A program made the position numbers and the translations under genes. From contig CM055108.1 in NCBI GenBank assembly GCA_029204225.1, positions 47,171,486 through 47,235,485 on the forward strand: a DNA stretch of 64,000 nucleotides. The letters run 5' to 3'. Origin of the DNA: Diphasiastrum complanatum. Lineage: Eukaryota; Streptophyta; Lycopodiopsida; Lycopodiales; Lycopodiaceae. A model generated the notes under the pieces. That model ran no database searches, was not told the DNA's origin, and saw only the letters and a program-made list of their open reading frames with translations. Positions 33,954 through 45,313 of the stretch are shown one piece after another. The stretch's first letter is position 1, and each line of letters begins with the position of its first letter.

Positions 33954-34800
33954 GGACCCACAGCCTGAAGTAGTGTCGGTCCCTCGGTACTCTGCTTGTT
34001 TAGTAGAGCGTTTTCTTCGCCCGCCTTTGCTAGATGAGGTAGGTGGTGACGTCCTCCATAAAGTTGAGGTGGTCCAATTTCTTCAAGTCTTTTGGCGTGT
34101 GAAGAGACTTGTGAGCCCCCGCAGCCAATCTTGGTCGACCCATGTTTGGAATCGGCGTGTCCATGCATCACCCTGAAGCGCAGCTTGGTAAAAGACACGA
34201 GCTATTGGCAGCTGATCTTCAATTTTGTCTAAAGGTAGCGCCTTATTAACATCAAAGAATATGGATGGGAGAAAATTGTCCCATTTAGTTTTGATCCCCA
34301 TAGATGTTCTAAGTCTCAGGCGTAAGTGGCTGTCACGCGGACTGTGGGATCAGGGCAATTGAGGTATTGGTTGGCGAATGTGGTGAGAGCTCTTCTGGCG
34401 TCTACATCCGTAGTCCACCCATATTCTGATTGTATGACCAGCCAATTGAAATTCTGAAGTGTGATCTTGTTCAGAGGAGTGTCGCATTCCGCCCATTTGG
34501 ATCTTTGTGGACATGGCAGGAAATGCTCATTCAGCCGTAATTGTTGTGGACTCGTCATGTAGGCCTTGATGGCCACAAGGTCTCTTTCGAACAACTGTTG
34601 ACGCCACTCTGGCTGTGGTTGGAGGGCGGGTAGTACTTGCAGTTCGTTGCCCTTGATTGTCTTAGCAGAACATGATATCTGCCAGCCGCCTCTTGATGAC
34701 TCGTGGGGATACTTTGATAAAAATTCATTGATTTTCTCCTCTACAGACTTCGGTCTTCGGAAGGCCTGGCTGGCAGATATCAGTTGAAATTCTGTAAGGA
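33954..34800 (-). pseudogene. Unrecognised decayed protein frame
   Basis: The minus strand carries consecutive protein-like pieces in changing frames: EEKINEFLSKYPHESSRGGW, then FERDLVAIKAYMTSPQQLRL, then ARRALTTFANQYLNCPDP, then (frame change) MGIKTKWDNFLPSIFFDVNK and RRFQTWVDQDWLRGL. The composition is that of a real protein, about 250 residues long in all, broken by at least two frameshifts. I do not know the family. Its position upstream of a 3'-type Gypsy LTR would suit an extra retroelement frame, but a captured host gene is equally possible. Confidence 0.4.
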
Positions 34801-35734
34801 TCTAGTACAGTATGCAGATCACATCACACAATCACCATAGCCACTCCTCACAAGCTCTCATAGATGGCACAACAAAAGTTAGTAAATTACAAAGAAACAT
34901 TGTACAAATAGAATATTCACAAACTGCATGAAAAAGACAGGTGTCCTAAAATTGGCCTACCACCTATCAAACTAAGGTCGGGCCCAATATGGCCAAATTT
35001 GACCGACAAACTTGGGACATGCCCCCAAGTATAGCAAGTACTGTAAATAACTCTGTACAGGCTAATTCTTCCTATGTGTAGCTACCCGGCTAACCCAAGT
35101 AGTCGTCTGCAGGATCAGTGCTCAATCAATATATCTTAACGGGTCATGTCTCGAACACACCCATATACAATAAACCAAATAAACTGTACACCAATTACAT
35201 CATCACATTTAGAGCTTACATAAAATGTATATCAGATTAACTCTGATTTCTAACTCTCTCCCTTAAGCTCAAATGTGATAAGAGTGAAAAAAAAACAATA
35301 ATTTGTAGCAATGTCTGGAGTGTCCAAAAGATGTTATGCATATCATAGCTACCATGTACTTGACTCACATTCAAGCACACCAACAAACCACTTGGGTTTG
35401 ACTCACAAAGTATCATGTAAACACAATGCTCATACAGAGAGTCTACTATACTCTCGACCAACTGACTTATCCCCAATCCAACTTGACCACAAGTGGACCA
35501 CATGAGCGACATGGTTCAAACTGAGGAAATCCACTGCCACCATGAGACTTACATCCTCCATCTAGCTAGGCTGACATCCTATCAGGCACTTACAAGCACA
35601 AACGTATAAAACTGTCAAAAATGAGCGACTGAGGCTCAACCTGAGGAAATCTTACTGTCACCATAAGATTGCACCCTCACCAGATAGGCAGCTAGTAGAC
35701 AATGACAAGTCAATGAGCATAAAGTGACTAAATA
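34801..35734. other. Intergenic DNA, no gene recognised
   Basis: About 930 bp with no match to the other copies in this window and no domain in any frame. Two pieces (near 35516 and 35619) repeat the phrase GAGCGAC...CTGAGGAAATC, about 100 bp apart, a weak local tandem duplication. Confidence 0.4.
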
Positions 35735-37440
35735 ATAGTTTTTCTAAAATAAATTTGGTCTTGTTTCGGAACGAAAAGCGTTCCATTTCTGAACTGGCAA
35801 CTAACAGCAATAGAAACATAAGGGCCTGGTTTTAGAAAAGTCGAGTCTGATATGATATTTGATTGCTTTATAGTTGATTATTCTATAGTTGAAATAAACT
35901 GAGATTTAATGCTGAAACACTTTTTAGTATTGTCTACAAAAATAAAGCTATTCAATTCCACCACACAATGTGATCAAGATCTATTATACTAGTTTTTGAG
36001 TTTTGCTCAATTTCACTCCCCTATACCTTTATTCAATATGTTGATCTTACCCCCTACTAATTTGCTTAGTTCTATGGATTGTCCCCATAGGTTATTGTAG
36101 CTTTTCTCCAATTCCAAGAGCTCAGCCACCTTTTTACCTACCTCAAAAGCATCTATCATGGCAAGGTTTGTCTGTAAACGTGAACCATCTTCTCACTCTC
36201 TGTCTTCAGTTTGTCCTGTTTTAATCTCCGTAAATTGAATCTAGTGTATATGTATAGATCTGTCTAGATGTTAGTACATGTGTCTATTATCTACATTTAC
36301 ATTATGATAGAGTTTTATATCCTAAATATCCATCCAATATGTTTATGATCCATTTATGTAAGTCAAGATTTATAACCTGATATGTACTTTAGTATCCTAT
36401 TGATCTATCTAAACTACTGGTGCTGAGCTATGTCTGATAATGAATGATTTCCTAAGAATCTTACAAATGTAACATGTATGTAGATGTCATACGGATATAG
36501 TTACTTAGAAATCAGCACTTTAATCTAGAGTCTAGACTATGCCAGTGGTTAACAATACAAATATGTATATAATAACTTAGATCATAGTTGGAGATACTCT
36601 AAATGACCAGTAGCTGTTTTTGGTTTGTTACGTGGTGTCAATTTTGAAACCTTTTCAGTTTTTATATGCATTGTGCATGGATTTTCATATGATGATAGTG
36701 TGCAAAAATCACAAGTTTCAATTTTAAGTTTGACAAACTTAAAATCTGATGTAGACTAATGTTGTTTTCATGGTTACATTCCACAATTTTTGTGCACCAT
36801 ATTTGAATTGTTGTATACACCGTGAACACATTGCCATTAAGGGTCTTATGAAAAAAACAAAAATGCATGCATTTCTTACAACTTTTGACTTGATGCTATA
36901 ATAAACTCTGGAGTGTTTCAAAATTCTCATTTCGTACGTGATCCGAAACACAATATTCCCAATCACCGTGTAACTATGCCCCAAGGTACTTTTGGATGAT
37001 GTATTTCAGGACGTTGCTATCATCCAAGAGGGTACTCTAGCAGTAGTCTATATTGTTATCATCCAGGGTACTCTAGCAGTAGTCTTTGTATTGCTATGTG
37101 ATCATGATTATAAGCATGTATGTAAAGCTGGCTATTAACACAAAGTGTAAGTTCAAATTCTCTGATTTATGTGGTATATCGTTAAAAGTTACGTTAAAGA
37201 TTGAACAAATATAAAATTAATTTATATTGAAGATCGAACACATATAAAACTAAGTTCAGGTGGATGGTTTAGATATCAATGTTTTTTTGAATTGTGTGTG
37301 ATGCCAATTGTTAAAAGTGTAATGTTTGGTCTTATTTTATTTTTTGTCCAAGCATGCCACTTTCTAATGCTTTTGTTTTTATGTAGCTTTTTCTGAGATA
37401 GTCAATTATTTGACCTCTTGTTTCATTTGTATACTACCAT
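35735..37440 (+). repeat. Segmental duplicate of RING downstream region (copy E)
   Basis: Matches D 60688-62334 in the same orientation, with small indels. Copy C lacks this 1.6-kb stretch, joining exon 4 directly to ATGTTTGGTCTTATT. No gene is seen; the 81-codon and 68-codon minus frames near 36662-36984 recur in D but overlap each other and have no domain. Confidence 0.65.
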
Positions 37441-37690
37441 AATGAAACTACCATTGGTTGGTGGCGAAGCCCACCCTTATGGATAGGGAAAATGGGGAGG
37501 ACCTTGCCACCTCCCTTTATTCCTTTTATTTTTTGTGTGGGAGAGGTTCTATTCCGGCTTCGTTGGGAGGCTTGTGTAGTTCGTTACATTAGCTTGCTTT
37601 TCATTTTACGAATTAGATTGAAATTAAAAATACATTCAAGTACTTTGTAGCAACTTCGACCAACGTAGAGTACATAATAATTGCATAAAG

Positions 37691-37762
37691 CTGGAGTAAA
37701 AGGATTCAAACCTTTGCATGTCGGTATAAAAAAACGAAGCCTTACCACTTGGCTATACTCCG
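37691..37762 (-). tRNA. trnQ: Mitochondrial-type trnQ relic, copy E
   Basis: Inverted copy of the trnQ sequence at 26935. The acceptor now begins CGGAGTA (first pair changed), and the anticodon loop has lost its TTG through T/A changes, so this copy could not decode glutamine. T loop changed from TTCGAAT to TTTGAAT. Confidence 0.65.
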
Positions 37763-38465
37763 TGGGTGATAACAATGACCATAAATGAGAGAAGCGGCCG
37801 TCTCCCTCCACTGCTCCTCTCGGAGAAACTTCAGGAACGTTACCGCTCATAGGCTCCCAACCCCCTTCTAGTTGAGTAGCTCTGTTGTTCGGCTTTACCG
37901 TGCTGCTCGCTTGACAAGGACCAAAGTAATCTCTTTGGGAGGAGATGCTTCTCATCTACCAAATTTCACTCCAAGAACCCCCCCCCCCCCCCCCCCCCCC
38001 CGGAAGGGCGGGCATCCCTAGTGATGGTTTCTGATAGTCCAATAAATAATCTAAGGCGTACCAAATTTATTTGACCGGCGTGGATGTGCCCTTGTAGGGT
38101 TCTATTTATTTGGGGGTAGTGGGCCACGACGAACCTAGCCCGCTCGTGATGGATCAGATGCAGCACCACTCTATGGATAGCATTGTCGTATCGATACCCC
38201 TACGGAATGAGGCTATTGGAGATTCGAAGTCCCAGGTGGAAAAATAATAACGCGTTCTCCGGCTTGCCCATGGAAGGGCTGAAGGCCGCAACTACCTCGT
38301 TTTGTACGAAATTAATAATTAGCCCTAAGCCCGGGCGGGGCATTGGCTTTCACCCGTGAATTTTTCAGGATGAGAACCCGTCGCCGCACCCCCCTATATA
38401 TGGGAGAAGCAGCAAGGTTTGCAGAACGAGCTTGAAGGATGGGAGGATATAGCAAGTAGAGAATA

Positions 38466-38529
38466 GGCTTAGTAGGGCTCGAACTTACCATTATGAGCGG
38501 TACGTTTAAGCCAAATACACTATAAGCCC
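38466..38529 (-). tRNA. trnI: Mitochondrial-type trnI(CAU) relic, copy E
   Basis: The minus strand reads GGGCTTATAG at the 5' end, an anticodon region CCGCTCATAATGG with CAT, and TTCGAGCCCTACTAAGCCT at the 3' end, resembling plant mitochondrial trnI(CAU). The acceptor pairs GGCTTA with TAAGCC. About ten bases of the variable loop and T-stem 5' side are missing, so it is a non-functional relic. The same deletion is present at 63372-63436, hence predates the duplication. Confidence 0.6.
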
Positions 38530-39048
38530 AGCTACCAGCTCTATCCTCAAGTAATAGAGTCAAGAGATGTGGCGAAAGCAAAGCCCTCGACTGCCGAAGG
38601 GCGAGTGCGGATTTATGGTGTTTGTAATGTTAAGCCCCTCAGGGGTATTCCACCAACCATGACTGAACTGGATCGGTCTCGTAAGGTTCATGCTATCGCA
38701 TGCCGAGCGATGAGAGCGAAACGTTTGTCCCGTAGGTGGACTATTACTGAACTGGAATAATTTCTCAATTTTACATGTCAATACCACGATTTTTAATAAT
38801 AATAGAGTTATTAGTATCCGCGATTCTGAAACGGCCCAAGGTCCTGATGACAAAAGTCCCACTGGATGGGCGGTGGCATAGCTCAAATAATATCTACGAT
38901 GGGATGAGCGAAGCGCAGAAAAGCTTTATGTTCTACGCAACGTTCCCACTTTCTTTGAGAGTCTTCTTGATTGGTGTTTCAACCAATCAAGGTCGATCGA
39001 ATGCCACAAATGAATGAAATAGATTTAAACTAAAAAAATACATGCATA

Positions 39049-39246
39049 TCAAAGATAAATTGTATATACCTTAAGAGGTTCAATGGTTATTTCTCCCAAT
39101 GAGGTCGCCGTTGTCGGTATTTCCCAAACGACATTAGGAACTAGAGAATCAAATTCTCTATGTGTATTATTAGCTGAGTTTACTTTTACACATAGAAAAT
39201 TTGATACTCCCTCCTTATTTATCTTTACAGAAAGAATGTTTAGCAT
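39049..39246 (-). pseudogene. Possible further exon of the H3-like composite frame
   Basis: A 65-codon open frame just downstream of the H3-like frame, reading NKEGVSNFLCVKVNSANN, TTATSLGEITIEPLK. The part after an AG (near 39230) up to a GTATAT donor (near 39071) could be an exon. No family is recognised, and the phase relative to the upstream piece does not close neatly, so the link is only suggested by proximity. Confidence 0.3.
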
Positions 39247-39283
39247 CCAAATTAAAGCAACAAAAGCAAACTAGCAATCCTTA

Positions 39284-40177
39284 CTTATTCTCATATGGAA
39301 TCAAATAAAATTTCGTCGTTGGACTGCATTCAATGAGATATATAGCCCTTTCAAAATTGGCGTCTTTTGCCTTCACCGCTCTCATAAAAAATGGACTCAC
39401 AACAAAAACTACACCCTGAGAATCAAAACTAATACTATGTTGCAAAAAGTTTCCGTCGGATTCTACAATAACATCTGTAATTTCTTATGTTTTTTCTTTT
39501 AACTGTGCAAAATTTTTTGGACCTAATCTATAGCTTCTATTTGAATCCAAAAGAAAGAAATCAAAATAATTGCCGAGCTGATCAATTTTATCAGCTAAGT
39601 AAGCTTCGTGTTGATTTTAATGGTCAGAATTTAAATAAAACTAATTAGGATCGTATGGAATTCTAACAAAAAGATTATGTACATGGAGAGAAAGAGATGT
39701 AGACACAATATTTACAGATTTTTCAGTTATTTTATCAAGCTCCTCTTGGGTTATCATCACTTTTGGTGAAGAAATCTCTTGAGGAGCCGAATGAATAACA
39801 TGAGGAGGAGAGGATGATTCTGGGTCTGAATTAGATTCTCCAGCATCTAATTCAGAGCTCAAAAAAATGTGGGGTCTCTTGCCAGAGATAACTCTAGGAG
39901 GAAGGAAAGTAGTTGGCTTTGAGATCTAGCTTCCTTTTAAGGCCTGCATGGTTGTCACGGCAAAACGAGCATCAACCCCAAGTGATAGGATAACATTCCC
40001 AACAGATCGACCGAAAGGAGCTCTAGAAATCAACAATTCAGTTGATCTTTCGAGTCTTCTTATCTCCCTCATCCAGACTTGCTTTCTGCCACGTTTACGG
40101 CCAATACCAAAGGGAACACGAGCATGGGATGGCTGTACAGAGGTAATGGCACGGGTAGTGGATTTCGTCCTAGCCAT
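39284..40177 (-). pseudogene. Histone H3-like N-terminal domain in a longer unknown frame, with in-frame stops
   Basis: From ATG at 40177 the minus strand reads MARTKSTTRAITS, a basic tail with GIGRKRGRK, and then MREIRRLERSTELLISRAPF and GRSVGNVILSL, DARFAVTTMQALKGS. This aligns with the H3 alpha-N helix, alpha-1, loop 1 and start of alpha-2 (consensus LREIR..STELLI...PF..LV.EI...LRFQ...ALQEA). RAPF is reminiscent of CENH3-type variants, while loop 1 has canonical H3 length. The rest of the histone fold is absent. The same frame continues past a stop (39926-39928) into PPRVISGKRPHIFLSSELDA, an acidic Ser/Pro stretch and VVFVVSPFFMRAVKAKD, with stops at 39641, 39617 and 39485, ending at 39281-39283 beside a GTAAGG donor. 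There is no frameshift in 298 codons. Confidence 0.55.
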
Positions 40178-40299
40178 CATTCTCAAAATCAAAAGAAGTA
40201 ATCCATACGAAAGAAGGAAATTATTGCATGATAGGTAAAGCCGTCATTTGGTTTTAGTTGCTAAGTAGAGAAAAGAGATTCAGAAGAGTGGATCTTACC

Positions 40300-41400
40300 C
40301 ATCAGAATACTCACCACCATGCTCATGACTGTCTTCTTGCATCCATATCCAAGCTAGTTGGAGAAGCCATAGCGTAGACTAGTTGGGAGACTGCCATAGT
40401 TATGCTAGTTGGAGCCATAGCCGATGTGGATGCCGAAGATTCAACAAGGGCAATAGCATTCTGATTATCACAAACATAATTGTAGGAGTGTACTGATTCA
40501 GACTAATGTTTGACAATAAATTTATCAACCTAATTTCTTCTTTAATGGCTTCAGAAACAACAATGTATTCTACTTCTATGGAGGAAAGAGCAATAGAGGT
40601 CTTCTAACATTTGTTTCAAGAAATAGGACTATCGTTGAAGAAGAATGTAAATCCAAATGTGGATCTACAAGTATCTACATGTCCTCTCCAGCTCACATCT
40701 GAATATCCACTGAGTCGATAGAGATTGTCGTTGTCGACTTTCCCATAGCAGATGCATAGGTCTATTGTAGCTCTAATGTATCTCATGAATCTTACGAGAG
40801 CCTTTCCATGGATGATGCCAGGATTGGCCATGAATTGGCTTAGAGAGCTAACTACAAAACTGATATCAGGTCTTGTACAGACCATTGCATACATGAGAGA
40901 TCCGACCATTGATTGGTATAAATACTTTGAGACTCTCATCCGTTCCTTTTTTTGCTTAGTCTAAGAACATTGATCCTTTGACAATCGTAGGCCTAGATCC
41001 ATTGGTGAGTGAGTTTCTTTACAGTTGAGTTCCTAGACAGTAGTGAGCTTCACCCAGATTGGTCATGTCGAATTTGGAAGACAACATCTATTTAGCATCC
41101 TTCAAGCCATAAAGTGCCTTATGGAGTTTGCAAACATGGTCTTCCATATCTTCGAAAACGTTTCTCTCAAGCATACCATGTAGATATCTTCTTCAGTAAC
41201 TCCATTTAGATAAGTTGTCTATGCATCGAGTTTATGTATTTTCAGGTTAGCTACAACAACATATAATAGGAGTAGTCGAATCGTAATGTCTTTGACTACT
41301 GGACTAAAAGTCTCATTGAGTCAATATTTGGGATTTGAGAGAATCCACGTGCCACTACTCGGGCTTTCCTTCGATCAATACCCCCATTAGCATTGCATTT
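40300..41400 (-). pseudogene. Copia reverse transcriptase/RNase H relic
   Basis: The minus strand encodes YLYQSMVGSLMYAMVCTRPD, ISFVVSSLSQFMANPG, GKALVRFMRYIRATIDLCIC and SGYSDVSWRGHVDTCRSTFG, the Copia connection and RNase H region, with further RNase H C-terminal traces toward 40300 and RT traces toward 41400. Frames break repeatedly. No LTR was found for it. It touches the Gypsy integrase at about 41400. Confidence 0.75.
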
Positions 41401-41404
41401 GATC

Positions 41405-42060
41405 TTAAAGATTACATCTAGGATAGTATGGTGTACTCTTTCGGTGAACTACAAGGTAATGGCGTAGCAAATTATCAATGACAGTATTTAAAAAGTGCGT
41501 GTCGCGATCACTAACTAGCTCTATAGGACAACCAAAATGTGTAATAATATTTTCGTAAAGAAAATGCGCTACGGTCTTTGCGTTGGCATCCTTTGTTGCC
41601 CGAGCCTCAACCCACTTAGTGTCGTAATCTGTGGGTGTGTTTCGTTGTTGGGCTGATTGGACCAACAAAGTCAATTCCTCACTTACGAAAGGCTTCGTCT
41701 TCTATAATGGGAGTTAAAGGTGTAAAGTCTGCTTTTGTATTTTTCTTGGCTTGCTGACAGATATCACATGTTTTAATGACAACAAATGTGTCCTTAAATA
41801 ATGAGGGCTACCACAAACCTGCTCGAAGGATAATCTTAGTTGTTGCTTCAGCAGAGAAGTGACCTCCGCCAGTGCCCTCATGAGCCTGAGATATGATAGG
41901 TTGTATCTTAGATTCATAAGCACATCGTCGGATAATACCGTCAATGCCCCTTTTGTAAAGTTGTCTGGCTATTAGCTGAAAGGGCGCTACTTTAAGCAAA
42001 AAAAAAAAATTTGCAGCTGTATTCAAGCCTTCTTTGAGTCTGCCTATTGTCAGGAACTAA
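41405..42060 (-). pseudogene. Gypsy integrase relic
   Basis: The minus strand has the zinc-binding HHCC region (CAYESKIQPIISQAHEGTGG, HFSAEATTKIILRAGLW, then CDICQQAKKNT in a shifted frame) and part of the core: YDTKWVEARATKDANAKTVA, ITHFGCPIELVSDRDTHFLN (third-frame Asp present). At least two frameshifts. This follows the Gypsy RT/RNase H relic in correct Gypsy order. Confidence 0.75.
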
Positions 42061-42380
42061 GTGATCTCCTCATCCCATAAGGGTGTAGCATCAATCTGAA
42101 AAAGACATGCATCAGGAAGATCATCGTTGACTGGTGTAGTTGCTTTTTCAGCATTAGGGAGCTAGGAAAGGCGATCCGCCATGAAATCTTGGGTTCCTTT
42201 CCGAACGACTATGCGAAAATTAAATTCCTCTAATATCAACAGTCATCGAGTTATACGTCCCATTTTATAGGATTTATTAACAATATACAAAAGGGCTTGA
42301 TGGTCGGTGTAGAAGGCAAAGGTCTGGCCTAGTAGATAATGTCTTAGTTGTTGAGCAGCATAGACCATCGCCAATGCTTC

Positions 42381-43230
42381 TCATTCGGTGGTCGTATAGT
42401 TTACTTTAGCAGGCACCAGTTGTCTGCTCAAGAAACGTATTGGGAAATCCTTGCCATACTCGCTCGATTGTGCAAGAAGACCTCCAATAGCATACTTACT
42501 GGCGTCAGTATGCACATAGAATTCTTTCGTATAGTCTGGCAAACGGAGTATGGGTGCCGTGGTAAGGGCTATTTTCAACTCCTCAAAGGCTTTAATGCGT
42601 TCTTTGGTCCATCGAGGATCTACCACAACTAAATAAGCATAATCGATTTTAAAGATGCAATAATGATTTGTGTGACCGAGGAAGACATAAACTTCCTTCA
42701 CTGTTGCAAGTAAGGACATTTCAACTATTACTGTGATTTTTGAAGGATCGGTAGAATTACCGTCCTTTGAAATTATATGTCCGATTTGACCCAGATTTGA
42801 CACTTATCAAGGTTTAGAAAAATTCCAAATCTACGACAGCGAATGAAGATTTTCTCAAATGCGTCAAGGTGCGTAGCGACTAAGGAATGTACACCCAGAT
42901 TGTCAAGATAAATTTCGACAATCCGATGTAACAGGTCTTGGAACACCAGTTGCATGACCCTCTGAAACGTTGAAGGGGCGTTGCATAAGCCAAAAGGCAT
43001 GACATTATAAGCCAGTAGGGGAAATTTGGGCTGAAAATGGGCCCTTTAAGAAATTTGACTTTAGAGAGAGGTTGGTCGTTAAAGACAAGGGAAAATGGTC
43101 TTTCTTCGTAACCGCGAACACAAACACGAACATTGACACAAACACGAAGTTTGCCGTTTTTCTTGGGTACAAACACAATGGGTGATACTCAATCAGTATG
43201 TTGGACTTCATAAATGAAACCAGCATCTAG
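42381..43230 (-). pseudogene. Gypsy reverse transcriptase/RNase H relic
   Basis: RT pieces: VPKKNGKLRVCVN, MPFGLCNAPSTFQRVMQLVF and VEIYLDNLGVHSL, where the catalytic YLDD has become YLDN. RNase H pieces: DPRWTKERIKAFEELKIALT, LRLPDYTKEFYVHTDASKYA. Order RT-RH-IN defines Ty3/Gypsy. Several frameshifts and the lost catalytic Asp show it is dead. Confidence 0.8.
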
Positions 43231-43398
43231 CAATTTCTTAATATCTTCATCGATTCTCTCCCGATAGACGAGGTTACTTCTATAAGGTTTAGCCCTAACA
43301 AGCTTAGAGTTGTCTTCTAAAGGAATCGTATGAACCACTATTTCAGGTGGAATTCCCTTCATTTCTGTATAGTTCCATGCAAATACATCCCTGTATTT

Positions 43399-44348
43399 TC
43401 AAAGTAAAGTTTTCAGATCAGAAAGTTGTTCGAACGAAAGGTGTGCACCAACATGAACTATTCGATCCATCTCCTCGTCAGGATGTTTAAGGTTTAATGA
43501 CATCATTTTAGCTGGTCCTTCAAAGGAGTTGGAATTTGGTGTAGGTCCTTGGTGTGGCTGTGGTAACTGGATAACAACGTCATCCACAATGTGAAATCTT
43601 TAAATTCTCGAGGAAGATCGAAAGGTGATTCCACAAAGTTTTGTGAAACTTTGGGAATCATCTGAGTTGAGTTACTACCGGACGTGGAAGCTTGGTCTGA
43701 TGGTTTGGAAAAATATCCACGTCTTCTGCAGCGGTTTCAATACAACATTGATTCATCATAAGTTGTTGATGACCAATCATCTTAAACTTTAATGGGCTTG
43801 ACATGGCCAGTTGAGTCAACAGTGACTCATTTGTCGTGATTGCCAAAGGTGATTTTGCTATGCTTCCAATCTTGGACAACACCTGCCATCTGGAGCAATA
43901 GTGTACCAAGAGGGAGTTTATAAGTATTGGCATCTTCTGGTAAGTCTAAGATGACACAATCGATTACAAATTTGACACTTACTATTCGAATCTTAATATT
44001 TGATAAATGACCAGCAAGGTTTGTAACTCGTTGGTCAGCCATGCGAAGTTTGTATTGTGGTTGATCGAGGGTATGGAAGTCCCATGACTTTGCCAATGAC
44101 ATAGCCATTATATTAACACTTGATCCGCTATCAAGGATAGCTGATACTGCGGGGTAGTCTTTATAGGACAAAGACAAGATGATGCTAGTCCCTTTAGCAG
44201 CACCTATACTCAGCAGATTCATAGGAATCTCGAGAATTTCAAGAATCGCGCTATGGAATGGCATAGTGAGTTGAGCTTGCAGGAGGTCAGAAAGTACTTC
44301 AAGTCCCTGAAGGGATTGCTCTTTGTCAGGGATCTGAATGGATAACAA
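43399..44348 (-). pseudogene. Gypsy protease region relic
   Basis: The minus strand encodes SYKDYPAVSAILDSGSSVNI, the aspartic protease active site (DSG), followed by the usual RMADQRVTNLAGHLSNIKIR and ILDLPEDANTYKLPLGT. Stops and shifts appear downstream before the RT pieces. In Gypsy elements this protease cleaves the polyprotein. Confidence 0.75.
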
Positions 44349-44477
44349 ACTTTCTGTATGTTTTTACTCTCGCAAAAACTCATCTCTAAATCCATTGTAC
44401 TACCTTTGTTCCACGTTCGGGTCTGGGTAGTCTTTGGGTAATGTGGAAGTTGTCAAGTGGCTTCCATGTGGGTCAAC

Positions 44478-45313
44478 TTATTTAGCATAGTTTTGTTGTT
44501 GTTCTTGTTGTTGGCGTTGTGCTCTAGTTATAACTCTAACAGGTTCAGATGATATATGACGTGCTGGAAGGATCATGTTAGGTTGTTTAGGGTGGTCTTT
44601 CAAACTATGTTTATGAACACAGTTTGGACACTCCACATGGTATTGGTTCTTAACTTTACAGTCAACCATGAAGTGGCCAGTTTCGTCACAAATATAACAA
44701 CGGTTGCTCATTGGTCCTATGGCAATAGCATAACCATCTTGGATGGCTAGTTGTGCTGGATTTTCCGTTGGTGTGGAATACTCATCCTGTTTGCACGAGC
44801 ATGAATTTTCGGTTGGATATTGTTGAGAACTAACAGATGGAAGTGTTGTATCGTGATGATATAAGTGATCGTAGGAGTTTTCTACAAGATGTGTTTGTGC
44901 AGATTCTCGAGGGTGTCTATGTTTTTGTGCTCCTAGATCAAGTTGTCCCCTTGGAGGTGGTCCTAAGAGCGCCAGTTGTGGTTGAGGTTCATGTCTAGAT
45001 TGTCTGGGCAACTCTTGTATATGGACCTGGTTGTTTCGTGATGGATAGTCTGATTTTAATTTTGTGAAACAACCTGGTGTCTAGGAGGTTGATAATCTCC
45101 CACTGACTGGTTGTGAGGCTGATTCCTCGGGTTATAATAGCAATAGAGTGAGGTATGACCCATAAAGTTGTAGATATCGCATTTGATCAATGAAGTATCT
45201 GGGACCGGTTGATTTGAAGAGCACTCATTGCCAATGTGTGCACCTCGACAGTGAGGGCACCATGTGTTCTCTCGTCTATGGTGGATTTGACCAGTGGGTA
45301 ATTGACCCGGCAT
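44478..45313 (-). pseudogene. Gypsy gag C-terminal region with repeated zinc knuckles
   Basis: Two open pieces with four knuckle-like motifs: CPHCRGAHIGNEC, CDIYNFMGHTSLYC (second Cys replaced by Tyr), CYICDETGHFMVDC (perfect CX2CX4HX4C), and CPNCVHKHSLKDH (last Cys replaced). Between them lies a Gln/His/Pro-rich linker. The paired pattern matches the two knuckles of the Gypsy gag at 24326-24877, so the two elements are related and this one has the pair twice. Confidence 0.7.

Larger units (their letters stand above)
37441..38995 (-). other. Nuclear mitochondrial DNA segment (NUMT), copy E
   Basis: The longest of the three mitochondrial segments, with trnQ-like (37691-37762) and trnI(CAU)-like (38466-38529) sequences on the minus strand, a 24-base C run (37978-38001), and a stretch at 38560-38990 not covered in D because D is interrupted at 63557. 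Frames of 89-123 codons on the minus strand pass through the tRNA sequences and so are not genes. Confidence 0.65.

Noticed and set aside
33954-34800. Retroviral-type envelope gene of a Gypsy element
   Set aside because: No signal peptide, membrane segment or glycosylation pattern is visible, so position alone is not enough for this call.
39926-40192. A complete, working histone H3 gene
   Set aside because: The frame stops before the end of the histone fold (no alpha-2 completion, no alpha-3) and the tail and several core positions differ strongly from H3.
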